64,000 nucleotides of DNA from Virgibacillus sp. 7505 (GCF_002272135.1 NZ_NPBF01000032.1:1-64000), one strand, 5' to 3'. Positions 17,436 through 25,923 are shown, numbered from the stretch's first letter. Program-made: numbers and translations. Notes: generated by a model not told the origin, from the sequence alone.

Positions 17436-18068
17436 ATGCTTACAACTTATTTTACCGTAAAATCGGAAGGTTCACACGAAATTGTCATCCAAAAATCCCG
17501 TTTTATCGGTCACGTGAAGCGCGTTGAGACGGAAGAAGAAGCAATCAGCTTCGTTCAGAAAATCAAGAAAGAGCATAAAGACGCCACCCATAACTGCTCA
17601 GCCTATATGATCGGCGAACACGACCTGATTCAAAAGGCAAGTGATGATGGCGAACCGAGCGGAACTGCTGGTGTGCCGATTTTGGAAGTATTGAAAAAGA
17701 AGGGCTTGAAGGATACTGCTGTTGTCGTCACGAGGTATTTTGGCGGCATTAAGCTTGGAGCTGGCGGTCTGATTCGTGCTTATTCCGGATCTGCTGCCCA
17801 ATCGATCGACGAAATCGGTGTCGTAAAACGGCAGCTCATGCAGCTTGCAGAGATTCATATCGACTATACACTTCTCGGGAAAGTCGAAAACGAACTGCGG
17901 CAATCTGCCTATACATTGCGAACCATTGATTATGCTGACCGCGTCGTGCTGCACGTCGCCTTGCGATCTGGACAGGAAGAGGAGTTCCAAGCAAATGTTA
18001 CAGACATGACAAATGCACAGGCAGAAATAACATTTGGCGGTCAAGAATATATAGAAGAAGATGTGTAA
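17436..18068 (+). CDS. yvyE: IMPACT family protein YvyE
   Basis: 210 aa from ATG 17436; AAGGAGGT lies 10 bases upstream, and the frame's earlier GTG is not supported. N-terminal UPF0029/IMPACT domain with KSRFIGHVKRVETEEEA, HNCSAYMIG, DDGEPSGTAG and RYFGGIKLGAGGLIRAY. C-terminal ferredoxin-like domain as in E. coli YigZ. The exact role is uncertain; a link to translation control is only known for the eukaryotic relatives. Divergent from degS as in B. subtilis. Confidence 0.93.
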   Translation: MLTTYFTVKSEGSHEIVIQKSRFIGHVKRVETEEEAISFVQKIKKEHKDATHNCSAYMIGEHDLIQKASDDGEPSGTAGVPILEVLKKKGLKDTAVVVTRYFGGIKLGAGGLIRAYSGSAAQSIDEIGVVKRQLMQLAEIHIDYTLLGKVENELRQSAYTLRTIDYADRVVLHVALRSGQEEEFQANVTDMTNAQAEITFGGQEYIEEDV

Positions 18069-18099
18069 AAGTCAGCGCGACTTCTACACATCTTTTTTT
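18058..18099 (+). terminator. Terminator of yvyE
   Basis: A 10-base perfect outer stem (18058-18067 with 18085-18094), an inner AAGTC/GACTT pair and a T-run. It overlaps the yvyE stop codon. Confidence 0.9.
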
Positions 18100-18121
18100 C
18101 GACAAAATATTACCCGGGAAA

Positions 18122-18877
18122 TCAATCTCCTGTATGATAGTCCGCTGCCTTCAAACCGCTTAGTGCACCCTGATCCGCGATGATGGTGACATTGGGATGC
18201 TCTTTAATGATGGATGCAGGGAATGCTTCGGTTTTATCACCGTATACTAGCCTTTCCAATACAGAAGCTTTTTGTTCGCCTGCCACAAGCAGCAGCAATT
18301 CTTTACTTTCCATTATATTTTGGATACCCATCGTGATGGCATGTGTCGGAACAGCTTCTAAGCTGGGGAAAAAGCGGGCGTTCGCATTTCTGGTCGTCTT
18401 GTCCAGCTCCACCACATGGGTCCGCTGCTCAAACGGTGTATGTGGTTCATTGAAACCGATATGCCCATTCAAACCAATGCCGATCACCTGTAAATCAATA
18501 CCGCCTGCTTTTTCAATCAGCTCCTCATAAGCCTGACACGCTGCATCCATATCATCTGCTCTACCATCCGGGAGATGCGCTTTTTCTGGAGACAGGTCAA
18601 TATGGCGGAACAGATGCTGGTTCATATAATGTGCATAGCTATTCTCGTCATTTGACTGGAGTCCTACATATTCATCCAGATTGAAAGTTTCAGCTTCTGC
18701 AAAAGAGATACGTTTTTGATTATACATCTCGATAAGTGCGTCATACATGCCTTCCGGTGTTGATCCGGTTGCAAGCCCAAGCACAGCATCAGGTTTTTTA
18801 GAAAGCTTCTCAGCAATACGCTCGGCAGCCATTCTGCTAAGCTCGTTATAATCCTTTGCTTTTTCCATTGTCAGCAT
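18122..18877 (-). CDS. nagB: Glucosamine-6-phosphate deaminase
   Basis: 251 aa. It converts glucosamine-6-phosphate to fructose-6-phosphate and ammonia. Conserved segments: LATGSTPEGMYDALI, FNLDEYVGL, GIGLNGHIGFNEP and THAITMGI. The start is ATG 18877, preceded by AAGGAGGA; it overlaps the nagA stop by 7 bases (ATGCTGA), so translation is coupled. The longer frame to 18916 lies wholly inside nagA and is not used. Confidence 0.96.
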   Translation of the reverse strand: MLTMEKAKDYNELSRMAAERIAEKLSKKPDAVLGLATGSTPEGMYDALIEMYNQKRISFAEAETFNLDEYVGLQSNDENSYAHYMNQHLFRHIDLSPEKAHLPDGRADDMDAACQAYEELIEKAGGIDLQVIGIGLNGHIGFNEPHTPFEQRTHVVELDKTTRNANARFFPSLEAVPTHAITMGIQNIMESKELLLLVAGEQKASVLERLVYGDKTEAFPASIIKEHPNVTIIADQGALSGLKAADYHTGD

Positions 18878-20037
18878 GATTCTTCCTCCTTGTGATAAGC
18901 CAAGTTCCCCCTGCAATAGGTTGCTTGCAATGTCAGCTGGTCATCCAGCAGAACGATATCGGCGTCCTTGCCTATTTCGAGTGAACCTTTTCTGTCATAA
19001 ATACCATACTGCTTGGCTGGATTCTCTGCCGTCATCTTGGCAATATCAGCAACAGAGACATTTACATATGCAGCCATATTCCGTATAGCATCCTTCATTT
19101 GCAGCATACTGCCGGCAAGAGTCCCATCAGGAAGCAAAGCTTTACCATCCTTCACGGTAACAGCTTGCCCGCCAAGATCATAAGTACCGTCTTCCAGCCC
19201 TTTTCCGCGTAAGGAATCTGTAATGAGAATCAACCGGTCAGAACCAACATTCTGGTAAATCAATCGAAGCATTTCAGGGGCTACGTGAATACCATCCGCT
19301 ATCAGCTCGGACATAAGCGCTGGCAGTAAAAAACCAGCACCGACAGCTCCTATATCACGGTGGTGGATGCCATTCATCTGATTGCACAAATGAGTCAGCT
19401 GCGTAATGCCCTGTTCAGCTGCTTCCTTTATCTGCTCAAAAGAGGCATCCGTATGTCCTGCTGATACTGTGATCTGCTCCGAAGCAAGCAGCTGCGTCAG
19501 CTTATAGTCTTTGTCGTACTCTGGCGCAAGCGTCACTACCTTGATTTTATTCCCTGATAGCTTCTGCCACTTCTGGAAGAGGTCTGTATCAGGCTTACAA
19601 ATGTGTGCAAGCGGCTGTGCTCCTGCTTTTACCGGATTGACAAACGGACCTTCCAGATGTACACCGATCAGTTCAGCTTCTCCCGCTTGATGTATATACA
19701 AACGCACTTGTTCCAGCGCAGTCTCAATTGCCTCTTTTTCCTGGGTGATGGTAGTAGCCAGGAAGGCAGTTGTTCCTTCATTCGGCAGCCAGGTAGCCAT
19801 CTTGTGCAGACTTTCCTGTGTCGCATCCATCGTGTCTGCTCCTGCAGCCCCATGAATATGCCCATCGATAAAGCCAGGCAGTGCATATTGATATTTCCCA
19901 TCAACTTCCTGATCATACTGCAGAGATGGCTTATCTTCTCCTATTTCTACTATTTCCCCATTCGTTATGCCGATATAACCCGTTACCAGCTTTTCTGGCA
20001 GGCATATTCGGACATTCCGAAGCAAGATGTCACCCAT
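18871..20037 (-). CDS. nagA: N-acetylglucosamine-6-phosphate deacetylase
   Basis: 388 aa amidohydrolase. Metal-site motifs: PGFIDGHIHG near 54-63, GVHLEGPF near 125-132, SAGHTDAS, and the late LITDSLRGKGL. Removes acetate from GlcNAc-6-phosphate so that NagB can act; both feed glycolysis and cell-wall precursor pools. The SD is GAAGGAA. The start lies near the NagR operator and divergent nagR, so expression should rise with amino-sugar phosphates. Confidence 0.96.
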   Translation of the reverse strand: MGDILLRNVRICLPEKLVTGYIGITNGEIVEIGEDKPSLQYDQEVDGKYQYALPGFIDGHIHGAAGADTMDATQESLHKMATWLPNEGTTAFLATTITQEKEAIETALEQVRLYIHQAGEAELIGVHLEGPFVNPVKAGAQPLAHICKPDTDLFQKWQKLSGNKIKVVTLAPEYDKDYKLTQLLASEQITVSAGHTDASFEQIKEAAEQGITQLTHLCNQMNGIHHRDIGAVGAGFLLPALMSELIADGIHVAPEMLRLIYQNVGSDRLILITDSLRGKGLEDGTYDLGGQAVTVKDGKALLPDGTLAGSMLQMKDAIRNMAAYVNVSVADIAKMTAENPAKQYGIYDRKGSLEIGKDADIVLLDDQLTLQATYCRGNLAYHKEEESC

Positions 20038-20083
20038 AGCAAGATTCCTTCTTTCCTTGATAGTATCAATAGCTTAGCACAAG

Positions 20084-20121
20084 GTATACACATTGTCTAA
20101 CCATATAGACAATGTGTATAC
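20084..20121. promoter_or_regulatory. NagR operator, perfect inverted repeat
   Basis: Arms of 16 bases, GTATACACATTGTCTA (20084-20099) and its exact complement (20106-20121), surround six bases. It lies in the nagA/nagR divergent gap, covers promoter space of both genes, and is the obvious binding site for the GntR-type regulator. Confidence 0.85.
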
Positions 20122-20145
20122 AATTAAAAATTGGCATGGTATACT
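20117..20145 (+). promoter_or_regulatory. nagR promoter candidate
   Basis: TATACA (20117-20122), 17 bases, extended -10 TGG-TATACT (20137-20145). The -35 lies inside the right arm of the operator, so bound NagR would shut its own promoter. Confidence 0.5.
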
Positions 20146-20176
20146 AAGCAAAATATAACGACAGAGGAGCACCCAC

Positions 20177-20899
20177 ATGATCGATAAAAATTCACCCATT
20201 CCGCTTTATTTTCAGCTGGAGCAGGCGATCCGTGAGCGCATCGAGTCGGGCAGCTTGCTTCCTGGGGAGATGCTGCCGCCTGAAAGGCATTATACCGAGT
20301 CTTTAGGTATAAGCCGAATGACAGTTAGGCATGCAATGCAAGCCTTGATAGAAGATGGACTGCTGGAAAGAAGGCGAAACAAAGGTCTTTTCGTGAAAGT
20401 TCGTCCTTATCATCAATCTTTATCAAAATTGACAAGTTTCAGTGAAGATATGCAAGCCCGCGGACTCACTGCTTCGAGCAGTATATTGGAATGGAAGGAA
20501 ATAAAATTGAGCAGCCTGGCTGCAGACAAGTTGCAAAAAGAAATTGGTTCCTCAGCGATCAGAATCAAACGTTTACGATCGGCAGATCAGGAACCGATTG
20601 CTGTCGAAACTATAACTTCCCCTCTGGAAATGGCTAAGGATCTGACAGAGAATAAGCTGGAGGAGAGCTTCTACGCTTATTTAGAAAGGGAAATGGGGCT
20701 GACACTTCATCGCGCCGAACAGGAAATTGAAGCTGATTTAGCGGACGAGTATTTGGCCGACTTATTGAAAGTAACACCCGGCGATGCCGTCCTGCGCATC
20801 CATCGCTTGTCCTATCTGGACGATGGCCAGCCCTTCGAGTATGTAACAAGCACGTATCGTGCGGATAAGTACACGTTCACAAGCAGCTTCTACCGTTAA
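20177..20899 (+). CDS. nagR: GntR-family regulator of amino-sugar genes
   Basis: 240 aa, HutC subfamily. N-terminal winged helix (LPPERHYTESLGISRMTVRHAMQALIEDGLLERRRNKGLFV) and C-terminal UTRA ligand domain. Family knowledge: NagR (formerly YvoA) represses nag genes and is released by glucosamine-6-phosphate or GlcNAc-6-phosphate. SD GAGGAGCAC before ATG. It is divergent from nagAB around a perfect palindromic operator, whereas in B. subtilis it is the third gene of the nagAB operon. Confidence 0.92.
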   Translation: MIDKNSPIPLYFQLEQAIRERIESGSLLPGEMLPPERHYTESLGISRMTVRHAMQALIEDGLLERRRNKGLFVKVRPYHQSLSKLTSFSEDMQARGLTASSSILEWKEIKLSSLAADKLQKEIGSSAIRIKRLRSADQEPIAVETITSPLEMAKDLTENKLEESFYAYLEREMGLTLHRAEQEIEADLADEYLADLLKVTPGDAVLRIHRLSYLDDGQPFEYVTSTYRADKYTFTSSFYR

Positions 20900-20907
20900 G
20901 GGCACAC

Positions 20908-20945
20908 AAAAAGAGCAGCGCCGGATTCCGGAACACTGCTCTTTT
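20908..20945. terminator. Bidirectional terminator after nagR
   Basis: Stem AAAGAGCAG/CTGCTCTTT with an inner CCGG/CCGG pair, A-run on the left and T-run on the right. It also directly follows the stop of the small minus-strand gene ending at 20944. Confidence 0.85.
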
Positions 20946-21084
20946 AACTTTGGCTTACTGTTCGATATGATTGTAGTTCTTGAATTAGCTTTGTCATCAT
21001 GTCTTCCATATTGTTGATCTGTTTGTTTTCTGTCTGGGAGATCAGCTTTACTAGGATGCTCTTGTATATTTCCTGCTCTTTCAC
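20944..21084 (-). CDS. Small protein of unknown function, 46 aa
   Basis: I do not recognise the product. From GTG 21084 it encodes MKEQEIYKSILVKLISQTEN..., a charged, probably helical 46-residue peptide. Support as a gene: CGAGGT lies 6 bases before the GTG, a sigma-A-like promoter sits about 60 bases upstream, and a strong terminator follows the stop at once. The same frame runs open to 21282 into vanZ, but no SD supports a longer start. Size and charge resemble small regulators such as DegQ, but no motif proves that. Confidence 0.45.
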   Translation of the reverse strand: MKEQEIYKSILVKLISQTENKQINNMEDMMTKLIQELQSYRTVSQS

Positions 21085-21144
21085 TATGTCACCTCGTTTG
21101 ATAAATCGATACAATACGTTATGTACGTAATCTGAATCGTGTGA

Positions 21145-21174
21145 ATCATAGTGAATATACCACATTTTTTGCAA
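21145..21174 (-). promoter_or_regulatory. Promoter candidate for the 46-aa gene
   Basis: Minus strand TTGCAA (21169-21174), 18 bases, TATGAT (21145-21150). The imperfect inverted repeat TACGT/ACGTA lies close downstream in the leader. Confidence 0.4.
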
Positions 21175-21215
21175 AAGGATGTCTATTTTTGCCATAAATG
21201 AGGATTTTGTAGCAG

Positions 21216-21719
21216 TTATGATCGTTTCCAGTAGATCTGATACAGATTTCTGCTGATAATTACCACAAGCAGTCCCACACATGCACCGATTGTATCGATG
21301 ACCACATCTCCAACATATGGTGTCCTGCCGGGTGTCAGGCTTTGATGAAATTCATCGAAGCAGGCATATAGGATCGAAATCACCAATGCTATTCGCAGTG
21401 ACAAGCGATATTTCAAACCAAATCCCTTATAAAGCGCCGTAAATGCAAGAATTGCAAGGCAGAAATAGACACCAAAATGAGCTGCTTTCCTTATGAAGAA
21501 TTCCACGACAGAGTATACTCCTACCGCCTGGACACTGACTTCCTGTCCATGATAGGTGAATTTGATAGGGGACAGGAATGGTTCAAGCGGACTTAAATCA
21601 ATGTGGGAAGCAAGCATCGGCTTGATGTCCTGCTCCTGGTAAGGGGTGGCGGAAAATAGGAAGATGATGATGATGCAAGCCAGCGGCAGCATACCATAGA
21701 CCCATTTTTTCAAACTCAT
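21216..21719 (-). CDS. VanZ family membrane protein
   Basis: 167 aa. Four predicted membrane segments: 8-24, about 80-97, 107-123 and 139-156. VanZ hallmarks: RKAAHFGVYFCLA, YACFDEFHQSLTPGRTPYVGDVVIDTIGACVG. Members of this family are linked to low-level teicoplanin resistance in enterococci; the molecular function is unknown. Good SD (GGAGGGG) before ATG. Confidence 0.9.
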   Translation of the reverse strand: MSLKKWVYGMLPLACIIIIFLFSATPYQEQDIKPMLASHIDLSPLEPFLSPIKFTYHGQEVSVQAVGVYSVVEFFIRKAAHFGVYFCLAILAFTALYKGFGLKYRLSLRIALVISILYACFDEFHQSLTPGRTPYVGDVVIDTIGACVGLLVVIISRNLYQIYWKRS

Positions 21720-21895
21720 CTTCTCCCCTCCCTTTTTCTGAATAAGATTCGATTATATCATAACAGCACATACAAAGGCAGCTCATCCTCTGCTTCACTT
21801 TACTAAACCTTTACACGAAACAGCTTCCGCGCTGGAAAATATTTATATATAATATAGTTTAGATAATATACAAGCTTGTACATAAAGGAGAACAT

Positions 21896-22492
21896 ATGAA
21901 ACGATTCGCTGTCATACTAGTCGTTGCCGGGCTTTTGTTGGTAGGATATGGAGGATTTGAATGGTATACGACCGCAAAGGCACAGAAAGATTCCCTGTCC
22001 GATGCGAAATCGATGCTTCACGAAGCTCATGCAGCAGAGAAGCTGACACCTGAGCAAGCAGAAGAGGAAGCCAGCAGCTTCGAACCAGGCCAGGGCGATG
22101 TTGTTGGTGTGCTGCATGTACCGAAGCTGGATGCAGATTTGCCGATCGTTGAAGGTACAGATGCAGATGACCTTGACAAAGGTGTAGGCCATTATAAAGG
22201 AACTGCCTACCCGCTCCAAAATGACCAAATTGTCTTATCCGGCCACCGCGATACAGTCTTTCGCAATATGGGGGAAGTGAAAGTAGGCGATACCTTTGTA
22301 GTTGAAATGCCGTACGGCTCTTTCACCTATAAAGTTGAGAATACGAAAATCGTCGATAAAGATGATTTGACTGTTATCGTTCCAACTGCTCCAGAAGAAG
22401 TTTTAACTGTAACTACATGCTACCCGTTTTCTTATGTAGGCGATGCTCCAGAACGCTTTGTCTGGACAGCAGTACCTGTGGAAACAGAATAA
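21896..22492 (+). CDS. Class D sortase
   Basis: 198 aa with an N-terminal membrane anchor (5-22). Catalytic triad visible: His in LSGHRDTVF, Cys in TVTTCYPFSY, Arg in APERFVWTA. Class D sortases (YhcS type) join sorting-signal proteins to the peptidoglycan, outside the membrane. SD AAAGGAG; a 12-base palindrome TACAAGCTTGTA (21869-21880) precedes it and may be an operator. No protein with a recognisable sorting signal is encoded in this window, so the substrate lies elsewhere. Confidence 0.93.
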   Translation: MKRFAVILVVAGLLLVGYGGFEWYTTAKAQKDSLSDAKSMLHEAHAAEKLTPEQAEEEASSFEPGQGDVVGVLHVPKLDADLPIVEGTDADDLDKGVGHYKGTAYPLQNDQIVLSGHRDTVFRNMGEVKVGDTFVVEMPYGSFTYKVENTKIVDKDDLTVIVPTAPEEVLTVTTCYPFSYVGDAPERFVWTAVPVETE

Positions 22493-22519
22493 ACCGAGCA
22501 GCCTGGACTGCTCGGTTTT
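22491..22519. terminator. Bidirectional terminator between sortase and lhgO
   Basis: Stem AAACCGAGCAG/CTGCTCGGTTT with 6-base loop and T-run, serving the two convergent genes. Confidence 0.9.
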
Positions 22520-23701
22520 CTATTTCACTTGTTTCCAAATATATTTACCTATTTCCAGCGAAGCTGTCGCTGCTGGGGACGGCGCATTGCATACATGCAG
22601 TGTACGCTTTCCGCGGACCAGCTGAAAATCATCCACCAACCCTCCATCATGCTGCAACGCCTGTGCACGAACACCAGCCGGGGCAGCTTCCAGATCATCT
22701 GCTTCGATAGCAGGAATAAGCTCCTGAAGACTTTTCACGAACTGACTTTTAAAGAAGGATCGGAAGTACTCCGCCGCTCCCTGCCGGTAATACTTTCCGG
22801 CAAGCTTCCAAAACCCCGGAAAGCGCAGTGTATCAGCCACATCTGCAAAGGAGATATCTGTCTTTCGGTATGCCTCCCGTTTAAAACCGAGCACTGCATT
22901 CGGCCCTGCTTCTACTCCACCGCCGATCATCCGGGTAAAATGGACACCTAGAAATGGGAATGCCGGATCGGGCACAGGATAAATCAAGTGTTTGACATAG
23001 TGCCTAGCTTGCGGTTTAAGCTCATAATATTCTCCGCGGAACGGAACGATTTTCGTGTCAGTCATGTAACCAGCCGCTTTCGCGATTCGGTCACTGTGCA
23101 GACCTGCACAGTTGATGACATAGCTTGCTTGAAGCGAACCTGCTTTTGTGTGTACGACTGCTTGGTACAGCTTTTCCTCAATCTGCACCACTTCACTGCC
23201 AAGCAGGATCGTACCGCCCCTTGACTGAATTCGTTCTGCCAGCACATGACAAACTTGCTTATAATCCACAATACCTGCCTGCGGGACACGAATAGCCGCA
23301 ATGCCATTCGCGTAAGGTTCGATTTGCTGTAACTGATCACTATCTATTTTCTCAATAGAAAGTCCGTTAGCCAGACCTCGGCGATACAGCTGATCCAATT
23401 GTTCCAGCTCTGCTTCTTTGGTCGCAACGATTACCTTACCGCATTGCTCAACTTCAATGTCTGCTTCCTGACAGAAGGCAAGCAGGCTCTCACTTCCCTG
23501 CTTTGCAAAAGCAGCCTTGAAGCTGCCAGGTTTGTAATAGATGCCCGAATGGATCACGCCACTGTTATGGCCGGTTTGATGCATCGCCAGCTCTGTCTCC
23601 TTTTCCAGGATAGCAATTCTCTTATCAGGTGCTTCCTGCAATATCGCATAGGCAGTGGCCAAACCAACGATACCGCCTCCAACAATAGCTATATCATACA
23701 T
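22520..23701 (-). CDS. lhgO: L-2-hydroxyglutarate oxidase
   Basis: 393 aa FAD enzyme. Rossmann motif VGGGIVGLATAYAIL at 7-21, then HQTGHNSGVIHSGIYY and FPFLGVHFTRMIGGGVEAGPNAVLGF, both typical for LhgO. It oxidises L-2-hydroxyglutarate to 2-oxoglutarate and passes electrons to the quinone pool; peripheral on the membrane. It follows the FadR-type regulator gene by 15 bases, so the pair is probably one operon controlled by that regulator. Confidence 0.92.
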   Translation of the reverse strand: MYDIAIVGGGIVGLATAYAILQEAPDKRIAILEKETELAMHQTGHNSGVIHSGIYYKPGSFKAAFAKQGSESLLAFCQEADIEVEQCGKVIVATKEAELEQLDQLYRRGLANGLSIEKIDSDQLQQIEPYANGIAAIRVPQAGIVDYKQVCHVLAERIQSRGGTILLGSEVVQIEEKLYQAVVHTKAGSLQASYVINCAGLHSDRIAKAAGYMTDTKIVPFRGEYYELKPQARHYVKHLIYPVPDPAFPFLGVHFTRMIGGGVEAGPNAVLGFKREAYRKTDISFADVADTLRFPGFWKLAGKYYRQGAAEYFRSFFKSQFVKSLQELIPAIEADDLEAAPAGVRAQALQHDGGLVDDFQLVRGKRTLHVCNAPSPAATASLEIGKYIWKQVK

Positions 23702-23716
23702 CTGTATCGCCCCTTA

Positions 23717-24412
23717 TTAGTCTTCAGGGGTTAGCTTCTTCTCGACATTCCGCAGATGAATCAAGCACTGCAGACGAGCTAGCTCTGCTTCCCCTGCCTG
23801 GATAGCTTCATAGATATTCTCATGTTCCTTGTAAATGATTTGCTTATTTCGTAAAAGATCTTGTTTTTCTTCAAATGACAACGCCAATGCTTTCTTATAG
23901 ACAGTGTCCAGATTGGCAAAGGTCTGAATCATGACCGGGTTATGTGTCGCTTTCATCACAGCAAGGTGGAAAGCAAAATCAGCATTTCTCCCTTTAGTAG
24001 ATCCAACACTGTCAACATCGACTTGCTTCATTAGTTCAAGTGCAGAGCGCATTTCATCCAATTCTTTCTCCGTACGTCGTTCTGCTGCCAGCATGGCTGC
24101 TTCCGGCTCAAGAATCTTCCGCATTTCGAAAAGATAGCGGAAGCTGGCAAGATTCGATTCATCTACCATCACTTGGTGGAAGAATTCACCATGAAATGCT
24201 TGTTCCACGTACGTGCCGCCGCCTTGCTTTGATGTAACGGCACCTTGTGCTTTCAACTCGCTCAATGCTTCCCGTATGGAAGCACGGCTAACGCCATATT
24301 TTTCACAGAGCTTCTTCTCCGTTGGCAGTTTGTGTCCCGGTTTGATATCTCCTTCCACTATTTGTTCCAATATTTCAGCCGCAATACGATGCGCCACCTT
24401 CTCCTTTTTCAT
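23717..24412 (-). CDS. GntR/FadR-family (FCD) regulator
   Basis: 231 aa from ATG 24412. N-terminal winged helix (PTEKKLCEKYGVSRASIREALSELKAQGAV) and C-terminal FCD ligand domain with the metal-site pattern ending in LIHLRNVEKKL. FCD regulators usually sense carboxylates such as lactate or 2-hydroxy acids. I prefer ATG 24412 over TTG 24445, although the SD GGAG is a little far, because the TTG lies in the operator. Operator TTGTCTGACAA lies just upstream. Likely target: lhgO and perhaps the divergent transporter. Confidence 0.85.
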   Translation of the reverse strand: MKKEKVAHRIAAEILEQIVEGDIKPGHKLPTEKKLCEKYGVSRASIREALSELKAQGAVTSKQGGGTYVEQAFHGEFFHQVMVDESNLASFRYLFEMRKILEPEAAMLAAERRTEKELDEMRSALELMKQVDVDSVGSTKGRNADFAFHLAVMKATHNPVMIQTFANLDTVYKKALALSFEEKQDLLRNKQIIYKEHENIYEAIQAGEAELARLQCLIHLRNVEKKLTPED

Positions 24413-24434
24413 GTTGTATACTTCTTCTCCTTTT

Positions 24435-24445
24435 TTGTCTGACAA
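24435..24445. promoter_or_regulatory. FadR-type operator
   Basis: TTGTCTGACAA is a perfect palindrome around one base and fits the TNGTNNNACNA consensus of FadR-subfamily regulators. It lies just before the regulator gene in the divergent gap. Confidence 0.65.
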
Positions 24446-24591
24446 GTACTAACCTATAAAAATCACAAAATCTCTTTTTCCATCCTGTTTGTTGACTCAA
24501 AATTGTTGATATATCTAGGTTTCTCTGACTCAATCATTATTCTATCATTCCTTTTGTAATCATCAAGGATTTTTTGCCTTACAAATTTATC

Positions 24592-24621
24592 TTGCCAACA
24601 CCTGTCTTTTATGTTTACAAT
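24592..24621 (+). promoter_or_regulatory. Promoter candidate for the Nramp-like gene
   Basis: TTGCCA (24592-24597), 18 bases, TACAAT (24616-24621). Each hexamer has one mismatch to the sigma-A consensus. Confidence 0.45.
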
Positions 24622-24645
24622 CACAGTAGCGAAGGGGGTACGTGT

Positions 24646-25923
24646 ATGGAAAACGAAAACAAATCGTTGGCGCCCGCCAGTCCTACTCCTCCGAAAACCT
24701 TCGGCCAGAAGCTCCGCAATGTCGGACCTGGCTTCGTCACCGCAGCAACGGGCGTCGGAACAGGCGATCTTATCGCAGCTCTTGTAGCCGGATCAGGCTT
24801 CGGCATGATGCTCGGCTGGGCAATCATTTTAGGTTCTATCATCAAATATTTCCTCACCGAGGGGGTCGGCAGATGGCATCTCGCAACTGGCAAGACCATC
24901 CTGCAAGGCTGGCACTCCCTTGGTAAATGGGCAACCGGCTATTTCGGTGTCTACGCAATTATCTGGGGCATCCTTTATGGTGCCGCAGCAGGATCCACGA
25001 GTGCATTGATGATGCGTTCGATGTTTCCGATCATGCCGCTTTGGGCATGGGCCATCGTCCATCTTCTCGCAGGATTTGCCTTGATCTGGACAGGTAAATA
25101 CATGCTGTTCGAGAAAGTGATGCTCTTCTTCATCGGTATCATGTTTGTCACAGTAGTAGGAACTGCAGTTATCTTGCTTCCTGATATCGGGAATATCGTT
25201 CAAGGTATTGTCATACCGAAAATGGATGCTGGAAGCTTCTTGCTTGTCATGGGTCTGATAGGCGGCGTCGGAGGAACGATTACGATGGCTTCCTATGGCT
25301 ACTGGCTGCAGGAGAAGAAGTGGCAAGGAAAAGCTTGGGTTTCTATGATGCGCGTCGACAACAGCGTCGCCTACATCGTAACTGCCATCTTCACACTTTC
25401 CTTGATGGTCATCGGGGCAGAGTTCTTGCACAGCTCCAATATCCAGATTAATGGAGAAGAAGGCTTAATCACACTGTCCGGCATGCTTGGAGAGGAATTC
25501 AACGGGGTTGTTTCCTGGATGTTTATGATCGGTGCATGGTCAGCTGCATTCTCCTCGTTAATCGGTGTATGGAATGGCGTTCCATACTTGTTTGCGGATT
25601 TCATCCGTACCATTCGAAAAAAAGGGCAGTCAGAAGACAAACCTGTCTCCGAAAAAGATCCTGCTTATCGTTTTTATCTTGTTTGGCTTACATTTCCGCC
25701 AATGCTGTTGTTATTCTTCGGCGAACCGGTCGGACTTGTATTGATTCAAGGAGCACTGGGAGCATTGCTCATGCCGTTCCTGGCAATTACACTCATATGG
25801 CTGCTCAACTCGAAGCGCGTTGAACCAGATTACAGGAATGGCTGGATCACAAATGGCGTATTGGGGATCAGTATTTTGTTATTCGGTGCATTAATGGTCA
25901 ACGAATTAATCAATTTATTCTGA
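24646..25923 (+). CDS. Nramp-like transporter without the metal-site motifs
   Basis: 425 aa, about 11 membrane segments, Nramp/SLC11 superfamily by overall pattern (NVGPGF at the start of segment 1). Start ATG 24646 with AAGGGGGT upstream; the track's upstream extension has no SD. The DPGN motif of segment 1 reads GVGTGD (36-41), and the metal-binding Met-Pro-His of segment 6 reads MASYGYW (214-220). The residues that coordinate Mn or Fe in true Nramp proteins are therefore missing. It probably carries something other than Mn/Fe, or works differently. Divergent neighbours are lhgO and a carboxylate-type regulator, which suggests an organic acid as a possible, unproven substrate. Confidence 0.75.
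   Translation: MENENKSLAPASPTPPKTFGQKLRNVGPGFVTAATGVGTGDLIAALVAGSGFGMMLGWAIILGSIIKYFLTEGVGRWHLATGKTILQGWHSLGKWATGYFGVYAIIWGILYGAAAGSTSALMMRSMFPIMPLWAWAIVHLLAGFALIWTGKYMLFEKVMLFFIGIMFVTVVGTAVILLPDIGNIVQGIVIPKMDAGSFLLVMGLIGGVGGTITMASYGYWLQEKKWQGKAWVSMMRVDNSVAYIVTAIFTLSLMVIGAEFLHSSNIQINGEEGLITLSGMLGEEFNGVVSWMFMIGAWSAAFSSLIGVWNGVPYLFADFIRTIRKKGQSEDKPVSEKDPAYRFYLVWLTFPPMLLLFFGEPVGLVLIQGALGALLMPFLAITLIWLLNSKRVEPDYRNGWITNGVLGISILLFGALMVNELINLF

Noticed and set aside
20944-21282. 112-codon frame as a full-length gene
   Set aside because: Its first 60 codons overlap the end of vanZ, lack any SD, and read as random sequence; only the last 46 codons have start signals.
24574-24645. 24-residue extension of the Nramp-like protein
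   Set aside because: No SD at 24574; the promoter candidate falls inside it; ATG 24646 has AAGGGGGT.
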